Below, in pieces: positions 1 through 6,180 of a stretch of DNA of 7,498 nucleotides. Below the pieces are notes generated by a model. The model worked only from the letters and a program-made list of their open reading frames with translations. It had not been told where the DNA came from and ran no database searches. Source of the stretch: JASFRI01 sp050115015 (GTDB taxonomy: Bacteria; Acidobacteriota; Polarisedimenticolia; CBDVAL01); the NCBI GenBank assembly GCA_050115015.1, contig JASFRI010000201.1:1-7498 (forward strand), written 5' to 3'. Position numbers and translations under genes: made by a program. Every line of letters begins with the position of its first letter. Position 1 is the first letter of the stretch.

Positions 1-571
1 GCAGGCCTATCTCGTGGACGGACCCGTCGAGGAGATCCGCGTCGAGTGGTTCGGCGAGGTCCTGGAGCTTCCCAGCGACCCGCTGCTCGCGGCGGTCCTC
101 ACCGGCTATCTCCGGAACGTCCTGCAGGAACCGGTGAACGAGGTGAACGCCCAGGCCCTGGCACGGCGGCTGGGGATCGCGCTGACCGAGGTGCGCCGCG
201 GCGATCACGGGGACTTCTCCAACCTGATCACCGTCACGTTCCGCGGTCCCGAACGGACCCGCTCCGTGGCGGGCACGCTGCTCGGCCGGAACCGGCCACG
301 AATCGTGCGCCTCGACGACTACCATCTCGAGGTGGACCCCGAGGGAGAGATCTTTCTCTACTCGAATGACGATCGCCCCGGCATCGTCGGAAAGGTCGGC
401 ACCCTGCTCGGCGACGCGCAGATCAACATCGCCCAGATGGCGATGGGGCGCGATCACAGCGGCGGCACGGCCCTCGGCGTCCTGAACACCGACGGCCGGG
501 TTCCCGACGATCTCGTCCGCTCCGTGGAGGCGATCTCCGGCATCCTGTGGACCCGTCGCGTGCGGCTCTGA
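1..571 (+). CDS. serA: D-3-phosphoglycerate dehydrogenase, C-terminal part (5' end outside window)
   Basis: The reading frame is open from base 2 to the TGA at 569-571 and gives the last 189 residues of a protein whose start lies upstream. A GTG at 14 is in frame but is an internal valine, because coding similarity continues to the window edge. The first ~110 residues match the allosteric substrate-binding (ASB) domain of long-form SerA (the VDGPVEEIRVEW stretch, then the VNEVNA region). From about base 347 follows an ACT domain with the hallmark pattern NDDRPGIVGKVGTLLG, then INIAQMAMGR and GGTALGVLNTD. SerA oxidises 3-phosphoglycerate to 3-phosphohydroxypyruvate, the first step of serine synthesis, and in this family the ACT domain usually mediates serine feedback. 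The catalytic NAD-binding core is not in the window, so activity cannot be judged. The gene converges on the outer-membrane protein gene 44 bp away. Family assignment is strong. Confidence 0.93.
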   Translation, partial: QAYLVDGPVEEIRVEWFGEVLELPSDPLLAAVLTGYLRNVLQEPVNEVNAQALARRLGIALTEVRRGDHGDFSNLITVTFRGPERTRSVAGTLLGRNRPRIVRLDDYHLEVDPEGEIFLYSNDDRPGIVGKVGTLLGDAQINIAQMAMGRDHSGGTALGVLNTDGRVPDDLVRSVEAISGILWTRRVRL

Positions 572-588
572 GGCGGGACGCCGCCTCA
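569..588. terminator. Hairpin between convergent genes, possible bidirectional terminator
   Basis: TGAGGCGG (569-576) and CCGCCTCA (581-588) form a perfect 8-bp stem around a GACG tetraloop. The left arm begins with the serA stop codon. The structure is symmetric and lies between the ends of two converging genes, where it could stop transcription from both sides. No T-tract follows on either strand, so it is not a canonical intrinsic terminator. In DNA this GC-rich a short stem can also arise by chance. Confidence 0.4.
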
Positions 589-615
589 CGCGGCCGGACG
601 TGACCTCCGCCGGGG

Positions 616-3588
616 TCAGAAGAGCTTCAGGAAGAAGAACTGGACCTCCTGCTCCCCCCGCACCCCCGGCGCGTCCGAGTCGAGGGCGATCCCCCAGCTG
701 AGGTTCATGAGGGTGCCCCAGGGGCCGACGAAGTTCCCCGAGAGCCCGAGTCCGGTGTGGGACGTGTACCCCTGGTCATCGGCGCGATCGAGGACGCGGG
801 CATGCCCCAGGTCCACGCTGAAGCGCATGGCCTCGAGGAGGTTGAACGAGTACTGGATCCGGGTGATGGCCCCCTGATCGAAACGGATGCCCGATCCCGA
901 GAACCCCCGCAGGCTGGGACCGGAGAAGAACCCGAACTGGTACCGGGAGAACCGGTCCAGGTCCTCACCGCCGGCCCACTCCCCCTCGAAACGCAGCTTC
1001 TGGAAGAAGGGCAGATAGAGCTCCTTGGCCAGGGCGGCCCCCCACCGCAGGTACTCCCGGGTGTCCGGGTCGAAGGCGGCCTGCTGTTCCGGCGTGCCCC
1101 AGGGCTCCCACCGATCCCGCCGCGAGCGCGCCCCGTCGAGCACCAGCGACCAGGCCTTGCGATTGAAGTTCAGCCGCAGGCCCAGGGTATGGACGGCGGT
1201 GTCCGCCGGGATCCGGAAATCATCGGCGGTGTCATCGGTCCGTCCGAACTGGTCCCAGGCGAACTCGTACTCCCCCGTCACCCGCCAGAAGTTCCCCAGC
1301 GGGGCGGCGAGGAACGGCCGCACCGTCTGTGTTCGCCGCTCCACGTTCCCCGCCTCGATCTCCTCGCCGTCGAACCGCAGGCGGTCCGTCAGGGCGAATG
1401 CCTGGCCGAACACATCCCCCCCGATCTCCAGGGGCGTGCCCCCCAGGTCCGGGTAGGTCGCGTTGAGGGCCAGAAGCGCTCCCGCGAAGAACACGTTCAT
1501 CTGGGTGCCCGAGCCGCGCACGTCGAAGCTGAAGTAGTTCACCCCCGCCAGCGGGACCGGGAAGTCGGCGGCCTCGTTGTAGAAGACGCCCCCGAGCCAG
1601 AACAGCTGATCCCGGTTGATCTTCTCGTCCACCTTCCGGTCCCCCTCCGGCCCCTTCTCGAGCCAGCGGTAGCCCTGGTCGGTGTCCCGGAGGATGCGGT
1701 GGTCCGAGGCGTAGGCCTCCTGCTGCCGCTCGTCGAAGTCCGGCGGGTTTATCCGGAAGTCCGAGAAGTAGACCTCCCGGTTCACCACGAAGCTCCGCCC
1801 CGAGACCGTATAGAGCTGTGCGCCGATGATCTTGGCCAGCACCCAGTGCTCCGTGCCGTCGGGACCCAGGACGGGGACGTAGTGGTTCACCTCCTCGTTG
1901 GACACGAACGGCGGCTCCAGCCCGCGCTGGCGGACGGCCATCTGGACCCTCGCGTAGGTCCGCCGGTCGATCCACACGGTCCCCCGGTAGAGACCCGCGT
2001 CGGGATCCAGCGGCTCGAAGCCGATCTTCCAGGTGGCGTAGCCGTCCACCTCCGCGGTCCCGAGCAGCTCGTAGGCATAGCGTCGATCGAGGTGGATATC
2101 GAGAGGGAGCGTCACCACCTTGTCGGGCTGCACGAAGGGAAACCGGGGGATCTTCTTGGCGCGCCACCGGACACCGTTGATCAGCATCTGATCGAGCTCC
2201 CATTCGGATCCCGCGCCGGACCGGTAGTAGAACGTCTGGAGGAACGTGACGTCCAGGGAGCGGCCGGCGCCGAGCTGGAAGTGCAGGTCCATCTGCGAGT
2301 CGGCCACGTAGGTCGCCAGCTTGTCGTCCTGCGCCGCCTGGAAGGCCTGGTGCGCCGCCAGGATCTCCTCGACCGTCGTTTCCGCCGCCCCGGACACCTC
2401 CAGCGAGCCGGAGAGCCCCTCCCCGGCGGCATCCCGCAACCTGCGGTAGACCAGCGCCCGCCATCCCGGGCCCAGCGGCACGTCGAGCCGGGTATTCCCG
2501 GAGGCGGGGTCGGGGATATAGACCCCCGGGTCCCGGGTCCCTCCCCCGACGGGGTCCAGGAGCAGCGGCTCCCGGACCCGGTCCGTATCCAGCAGGAGCC
2601 GCGCGTTCGGCGGCTCCGGGTCCCGCGGGCGGTAGACCAGCAGGACGCGGACTCCGTCGGGGTCGACGAGACCATGCGCCTCCACGTCCAGCGGCGCGCC
2701 CCCCGGGCCCAGGAACCGGGCCCCGGATGACGGCATGGGCGCCATCGACCCGGGCAGGAGCCGGTGAACGGACTCCAGCTCCCGGAGATCCAGGCCGTCG
2801 GCCTCGAACAGGATCAGCGACGCCCCCGCCGCGGTTCCCCGGGCCGCGGCCCCGAGCAGCGCCTCGCCGGCTGCCACGGGCAGGTCGGTCAGCCAGATCG
2901 GGCTGGCGGTATCCCGGGCCAGCACGAGGTGGCGTATCCCCTCCAGGTCGAGGCCCTCCCGGGCGTCGAGGGCCACGGCGTCCGCATACGGAGCGATGCC
3001 GTCATCGTAGAGCTCCTCGAGGTAGTCGGCGCTGCCCGGCCGCAGGCTTCCCGGCAGGACCCGCGCCCGGGGGAGCACCGAGCGGACGGTCACCGCGGTG
3101 CTCCTGTACAGGAACGCGTAGACGCGCGCTCCCTCGGCCCCGGGCCAGCCGCCGGCGGCATCCGGAGCGTCCCAGACCTGGAAGAGCTGCACGCGGTCCC
3201 CGACGCCCTCGGCGACGCGCCGTACGAGGTCCAGCCAGGCCCGAAGCGCGATCGGATCCTCCGGATCCGGCGCTCGCTCCCCGGTGAGACACAGGATGAT
3301 CCTGGACCCCGCCGCCCGCTCCAGCATGCTTTGCAGGCCGGCGAGCTCGACGGGCCCCCCCGGCTCCGGCTGCAGCCGCTCCCGGGGGACCACGAGGCGA
3401 AGGAACAGCGGATCCCCCTCCTTGTTTCCGGGCGGCGGGAGCGCGGGGGCGGCCCCGTCCCGCCACGACGTCCCGAGGCCGAGCGCCGGCAGCGACTCCA
3501 TCCCCCCCTGGCTTCCCCGGAGGGGACCGGCGGCCATCAGGGCGACCGAGAGGAGGACACCGATCCTCACGCTGGCGGCGGGACGCAT
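616..3588 (-). CDS. Large modular outer-membrane beta-barrel protein (GH-like + LolA-like + Omp85-like barrel)
   Basis: Predicted 990-residue exported protein. Residues 1-26 look like a signal peptide (Arg2 and Arg8, then a hydrophobic IGVLLSVALMAAG core). Residues ~58-270 resemble a clan-A glycoside hydrolase TIM barrel: strand-like VQLFQVWDAPD (~133-143), then YLEELYDDGIAPYADAVAL (~189-207) and PIWLTDLP (~230-237). Glutamates expected after the fourth and seventh strands are replaced (Ala141, Asp235), so this part is probably not a classical hydrolase. Residues ~406-610 resemble LolA or lipoprotein-sorting domains (Tyr-Arg-Gly-Thr-Val-Trp-Ile-Asp near 534-541). Residues ~663-990 alternate like a beta-barrel, carry an Omp85-type LRGF motif (893-896) and end in Phe. 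No POTRA domains are apparent. The start is ATG at 3588, where the signal peptide begins; the frame stays open to 4287, but that part lies antisense to two better-supported genes. No clear Shine-Dalgarno precedes it. Substrate and function are unknown; a role in outer-membrane or surface biogenesis is only inferred. Confidence 0.82.
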   Translation of the reverse strand: MRPAASVRIGVLLSVALMAAGPLRGSQGGMESLPALGLGTSWRDGAAPALPPPGNKEGDPLFLRLVVPRERLQPEPGGPVELAGLQSMLERAAGSRIILCLTGERAPDPEDPIALRAWLDLVRRVAEGVGDRVQLFQVWDAPDAAGGWPGAEGARVYAFLYRSTAVTVRSVLPRARVLPGSLRPGSADYLEELYDDGIAPYADAVALDAREGLDLEGIRHLVLARDTASPIWLTDLPVAAGEALLGAAARGTAAGASLILFEADGLDLRELESVHRLLPGSMAPMPSSGARFLGPGGAPLDVEAHGLVDPDGVRVLLVYRPRDPEPPNARLLLDTDRVREPLLLDPVGGGTRDPGVYIPDPASGNTRLDVPLGPGWRALVYRRLRDAAGEGLSGSLEVSGAAETTVEEILAAHQAFQAAQDDKLATYVADSQMDLHFQLGAGRSLDVTFLQTFYYRSGAGSEWELDQMLINGVRWRAKKIPRFPFVQPDKVVTLPLDIHLDRRYAYELLGTAEVDGYATWKIGFEPLDPDAGLYRGTVWIDRRTYARVQMAVRQRGLEPPFVSNEEVNHYVPVLGPDGTEHWVLAKIIGAQLYTVSGRSFVVNREVYFSDFRINPPDFDERQQEAYASDHRILRDTDQGYRWLEKGPEGDRKVDEKINRDQLFWLGGVFYNEAADFPVPLAGVNYFSFDVRGSGTQMNVFFAGALLALNATYPDLGGTPLEIGGDVFGQAFALTDRLRFDGEEIEAGNVERRTQTVRPFLAAPLGNFWRVTGEYEFAWDQFGRTDDTADDFRIPADTAVHTLGLRLNFNRKAWSLVLDGARSRRDRWEPWGTPEQQAAFDPDTREYLRWGAALAKELYLPFFQKLRFEGEWAGGEDLDRFSRYQFGFFSGPSLRGFSGSGIRFDQGAITRIQYSFNLLEAMRFSVDLGHARVLDRADDQGYTSHTGLGLSGNFVGPWGTLMNLSWGIALDSDAPGVRGEQEVQFFFLKLF

Positions 3589-3616
3589 CGGCAGGACACT
3601 ACCACAACCCCGCGGT

Positions 3617-3645
3617 TTGGCAGGCGAGTCAAACTCCGGTAGAAT
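3617..3645 (+). promoter_or_regulatory. Sigma70-type promoter of the four-gene operon
   Basis: TTGGCA (3617-3622) and TAGAAT (3640-3645) each match the sigma70 -35 and -10 consensus at five of six positions, and the spacer is exactly 17 bp. Transcription would start near 3652, leaving a leader of about 90 nt before the GTG start at 3745. It sits in the divergent intergenic region and points at the zinc-ribbon gene and the genes behind it. The short AT-richer patch stands out in otherwise very GC-rich DNA. No operator repeat is evident around it. Confidence 0.7.
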
Positions 3646-3732
3646 GAGCTGCTTGCCGGTTTCCGCCGCCGCTCTCTCCGGCGGGACCGATCCCCGGAAT
3701 CGAGGCGAGGGCTCGTGGCTGCGCCGCGGGCC

Positions 3733-3738
3733 AGGAGG
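3733..3738 (+). promoter_or_regulatory. Shine-Dalgarno site that sets the zinc-ribbon gene start
   Basis: A perfect AGGAGG lies 6 nt before the GTG at 3745. It is too far from the GTG at 3754 (15 nt) and the ATG at 3757 (18 nt), and it lies downstream of the other possible start, GTG at 3715. It therefore favours 3745. Confidence 0.75.
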
Positions 3739-3744
3739 GTTCTC

Positions 3745-4155
3745 GTGGTCGATGTGATGAAGGTAGGAGACGAGGTCGACAGCTGGTGCACCAAGTGCCG
3801 TGAGATGGCGCGCCACAAGGTGAAGTCCCTCCCGGCCGGGGGAAAGGCGGCGCGGGTGATCTGCGACGTGTGCAACGGCGAGCACTACCTGCGCCCGAAT
3901 CCCCCGCAGAGCCGAAAGTCCGGCGGCGGCAAGGCCAGCCGCCGCAAGGTCGGGCTCACCCTCACCGAGGAGCAGAAGGCAGGCGCCCGGACCTACGACA
4001 TCGGCGGTGCCTATCAGCTGGGCGACGTGATCTCCCACCCGACCTTCGGGTTCGGCGAGGTCACGGAGGTCCGCTCTCCGCAGCGGATGATGGTGCTGTT
4101 CGATACCGTCGAGAAGCTGCTGGTCTGCAACTACCAGCCGCAGCCCTCGTCCTGA
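3745..4155 (+). CDS. Zinc-ribbon protein with C-terminal SH3-like (CarD-like) domain
   Basis: 136 residues from GTG at 3745, chosen for the perfect AGGAGG 6 nt upstream; GTG at 3715 would add ten residues and has a poorer site. The N-terminal part (~1-50) holds two CxxC pairs, Cys15-Thr-Lys-Cys18 and Cys40-Asp-Val-Cys43, consistent with one structural zinc. A basic, glycine-rich linker follows (~55-70, with RKSGGGKASRRK). The C-terminal part (~75-136) reads TYDIGGAYQLGDVISHPTFGFGEV and ends in short strands (MMVLFDTVEKLLVCNY); this resembles the small beta-barrel found in CarD/TRCF-type RNA-polymerase-interacting domains. I recognise the overall type from Myxococcota-like genomes, where it is annotated as hypothetical, but know no established function. 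Zinc ribbon, basic linker and beta-barrel together suggest a nucleic-acid or RNA-polymerase partner, which is inference. It is the first gene of the operon, 10 nt before the SAM hydroxide adenosyltransferase gene. Confidence 0.85.
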   Translation: MVDVMKVGDEVDSWCTKCREMARHKVKSLPAGGKAARVICDVCNGEHYLRPNPPQSRKSGGGKASRRKVGLTLTEEQKAGARTYDIGGAYQLGDVISHPTFGFGEVTEVRSPQRMMVLFDTVEKLLVCNYQPQPSS

Positions 4156-4165
4156 CGGGTTCCCC

Positions 4166-4981
4166 ATGCCGGAGCGCCACCCGGTCATCACCCTCACGAC
4201 GGACTTCGGCAGCAGCGACACGTACGTCGCCGCCATGAAGGGGGTCCTGCTGCGCGTCCTTCCGTCGGCCACCGTGGTCGATCTCACCCACGAGGTGCTG
4301 CCTCACGATGTCCTGGACGGAGCCTTCCGTCTCCGCTGCGGCTTCCCGTGGTTTCCGCAGGGCACCATCCACGTGGTCGTAGTGGACCCGGGCGTTGGAT
4401 CCGCGCGCAGGCCGCTGCTCGTCGTCTCCGAGAACCACCGATTTCTGGCCCCCGACAACGGCGTGCTCTCGCTGATCCCTGAGGTGGAGGAGGTCCGCTC
4501 CGTCCATCACCTGACCTCGACGCACTACTTTCGCAACCCCGTCAGCGACACGTTCCATGGACGTGACGTGTTCGCCCCGGCGGCAGGGTGGCTCGCGAAG
4601 GGGATCGACCCCGCGCAGTTCGGCGAGCGGATCGACGACTGGGTGCGCCTCGAGCTGCCCCGGACCCGGACGATGCCGGACGGGTCGCTGCGCGGCGTGA
4701 TCTGGTCCGTCGACCGCTTCGGCAACGTGGTATCCGGCATCTCGCGGGTGGAGCTCGAGGCGCTGCGCGGGCAGGCCTCCGCTCCCCTCGAGGTTGTGGC
4801 GGGGACGCACCGGATCGGACTGGAGGTGCGCAGCTACCACGAGATCCCGAAGGGAGGGGCCGCGTTCCTGGTCAACGCCGCCGAGCGGGTCGAGATCGCC
4901 GCCCCTCGCGCGTCGGCGGCGCGGGCGCTCGGTCTGAAGCGGGGAGACACCATCGACATCCGGCCCCGGCAGGGGGCCTGA
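4166..4981 (+). CDS. SAM hydroxide adenosyltransferase (DUF62 / chlorinase-fluorinase family)
   Basis: 271 residues, the usual size for this family. These enzymes convert S-adenosylmethionine to adenosine and methionine using water-derived hydroxide; rarer members are the halogenases. Visible motifs are TTDFGSSD (11-18), VVDPGVGSARRP (72-83), LAPDNG (94-99), TFHGRDVFAPAA (129-140) and SVDRFGNVVS (181-190). Asp74, Arg81 and His131 have the spacing expected of the Asp-Arg-His triad that marks the hydroxide-using enzymes. I see no sign of a halogenase-specific insertion, so fluorinase or chlorinase activity is unlikely. The N-terminal domain (~1-165) binds SAM at trimer interfaces in known relatives, and the C-terminal part (~172-271) is the small beta-barrel. 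ATG at 4166 places TTDFG at the usual distance from the start, though only a weak ribosome site precedes it; translation may be coupled to the upstream gene 10 nt away. The biological role of the family is unclear. Confidence 0.92.
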   Translation: MPERHPVITLTTDFGSSDTYVAAMKGVLLRVLPSATVVDLTHEVLPHDVLDGAFRLRCGFPWFPQGTIHVVVVDPGVGSARRPLLVVSENHRFLAPDNGVLSLIPEVEEVRSVHHLTSTHYFRNPVSDTFHGRDVFAPAAGWLAKGIDPAQFGERIDDWVRLELPRTRTMPDGSLRGVIWSVDRFGNVVSGISRVELEALRGQASAPLEVVAGTHRIGLEVRSYHEIPKGGAAFLVNAAERVEIAAPRASAARALGLKRGDTIDIRPRQGA

Positions 4982-4986
4982 AGGAG
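4981..4986 (+). promoter_or_regulatory. Shine-Dalgarno site of the thiolase gene
   Basis: AAGGAG overlaps the last base of the preceding stop codon and lies 6 nt before the ATG at 4993. The thiolase frame remains open far upstream (to about 4588), so this site, together with thiolase homology beginning at MTTPQATAIV, fixes the start. Confidence 0.75.
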
Positions 4987-4992
4987 AAGCGG

Positions 4993-6180
4993 ATGACCAC
5001 GCCACAGGCCACCGCCATCGTCGCGCCCGTCCGGACGCCCATCGGCCGCTTCGGAGGGAGCCTGGCCTCGCTCACCGCGGTGGAGCTCGGCGCGGTGACC
5101 GTCCGGGCCGCCCTGGAGCGATCGGGGGTCGAAGCCGGGACCGTCGACGCCCTGATCTTCGGGAACGGCAGGCAGGCCGGCGGCGGGCCCAACCCGGCGC
5201 GGCAGATCGTTCGCCGCGCCGGGCTGCCGGACACCGTCCCCGCCTGGACGGTGAACCAGGCCTGCGCCTCCGGCATCCGGACGATCCTCGACGCCCACAA
5301 TGCCATCCTCCTCGGGGACGCACGGGTGCTGGTCGCCGGCGGCACGGAGTCCATGAGCCGGGTCCCCTACATGCTGGACCGGGTGCGTTTCGGCGTCCGG
5401 ATGGGCGACATGGACCTGGTGGACGGCATGTACCGGGACGGCTTCCTCTGCCCGCTCTCGGAGCTCATCATGGGTGAGACCGCCGAGCTGCTGGCGGACC
5501 GGTACGGCATCTCACGGGCCGAGCAGGACGCATATGCCGCCGGGACGCAGGAGCGTTGCCAGCGCGCCCGCGAGGCCGGTCGCTTCGCCGCCGAGATCGT
5601 GCCCGTGGAGGTCGCCGGGCGGCGCGGGGCACGGACCGTCGAGGTCGACGAGCACCCGCGGGACGGCGTCACGGTGAAATCCCTCGCAAAGCTCGCGCCG
5701 GTCTTCCGCGAGGACGGGACGGTCCATGCGGGCAACTCCTCCGGCATCACCGACGGGGCCGCCGCCTGCGTCGTGATGCCCCTCGACGACGCCCGCGCCC
5801 TGCCGGCACGGCCCGCCGCACGGATCCTGGGCCACGCGACGGTCGGCGTGGACCCACGGATCATGGGCATCGGCCCCGTGCCCGCGGTGCGCGCCCTCCT
5901 GGAGCGAACCGGCGTCCGGCTGGAGGAGATCGACCTGATCGAGTTGAACGAGGCCTTTGCCGCGCAGGCACTCGCCTGCATCCGCGAGCTGGGGATCGAT
6001 GGTTCCCGTCTCAACGTCAACGGCGGCGCCATCGCCCTCGGGCACCCCATCGGCTGCACCGGCACCCGGATCGTCACGACGCTCATGCACGAGATGGAGC
6101 GCCGCTCGGCCCGGCTCGGGCTGGCCACCCTCTGTGTCAGTGGCGGGATGGGGACGGCGCTGCTCCTGGAGAGGATCTGA
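4993..6180 (+). CDS. Thiolase family protein (acetyl-CoA C-acyltransferase)
   Basis: 395 residues, full length for a thiolase. The enzyme condenses or cleaves acyl-CoA and acetyl-CoA; here cleavage of acetoacetyl-CoA or another 3-oxoacyl-CoA is most likely. All catalytic elements are present: nucleophile Cys91 in NQACASG (88-94), NEAFAAQ (319-325), His351 in GGAIALGHPIGCTGTR (344-359) and the second cysteine Cys381 in CVSGGMG (381-387). The substrate-loop region (~120-165) has a run of Met and Asp residues (GVRMGDMDLVDGMYRDG) like AtoB/PhaA-type enzymes, so short-chain specificity is favoured, though a 3-oxoadipyl-CoA or medium-chain thiolase cannot be excluded. The gene starts 11 nt after the SAM hydroxide adenosyltransferase gene and its TGA overlaps the next ATG by one base. 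With the glutaryl-CoA dehydrogenase downstream it would supply the last step from glutaryl-CoA to acetyl-CoA; the hydratase and 3-hydroxyacyl-CoA dehydrogenase are not in the window. Confidence 0.95.
   Translation: MTTPQATAIVAPVRTPIGRFGGSLASLTAVELGAVTVRAALERSGVEAGTVDALIFGNGRQAGGGPNPARQIVRRAGLPDTVPAWTVNQACASGIRTILDAHNAILLGDARVLVAGGTESMSRVPYMLDRVRFGVRMGDMDLVDGMYRDGFLCPLSELIMGETAELLADRYGISRAEQDAYAAGTQERCQRAREAGRFAAEIVPVEVAGRRGARTVEVDEHPRDGVTVKSLAKLAPVFREDGTVHAGNSSGITDGAAACVVMPLDDARALPARPAARILGHATVGVDPRIMGIGPVPAVRALLERTGVRLEEIDLIELNEAFAAQALACIRELGIDGSRLNVNGGAIALGHPIGCTGTRIVTTLMHEMERRSARLGLATLCVSGGMGTALLLERI
6168..6174 (+). promoter_or_regulatory. Shine-Dalgarno site of gcdH inside the thiolase 3' end
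   Basis: GGAGAGG lies within the last thiolase codons, 5 nt before the ATG at 6180 that overlaps the thiolase stop (TGATG). The arrangement points to translational coupling of the two enzymes and fixes the gcdH start although its frame stays open upstream. Confidence 0.65.

Noticed and set aside
757..2730. Long 657-codon open frame on the + strand
   Set aside because: It is antisense to the outer-membrane protein gene and low in complexity (rich in Pro, Arg, Gly, Val), with no recognisable domain; a typical shadow frame in high-GC DNA.
3603..3632. Possible minus-strand promoter with TTGACT (complement of 3627-3632) for the outer-membrane protein gene
   Set aside because: No acceptable -10 hexamer occurs at 16-19 bp spacing, and the site lies in the spacer of the stronger + strand promoter.
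3663..3684. Hairpin CCGCCG/CGGCGG in the leader of the zinc-ribbon gene
   Set aside because: Only a 6-bp stem with a 7-10 nt loop of pure G and C, easily produced by chance here; no riboswitch-like or attenuator structure around it.
3589..4287. Upstream extension of the outer-membrane protein frame by 233 codons on the minus strand
   Set aside because: It lies antisense to the zinc-ribbon gene and the start of the SAM hydroxide adenosyltransferase gene, both well supported, and an ATG with a signal peptide is present at 3588.
4166..4981. Fluorinase or chlorinase assignment for the DUF62-family gene
   Set aside because: The Asp74-Arg81-His131 triad of the hydroxide-using enzymes is intact and no halogenase-specific insertion is visible.
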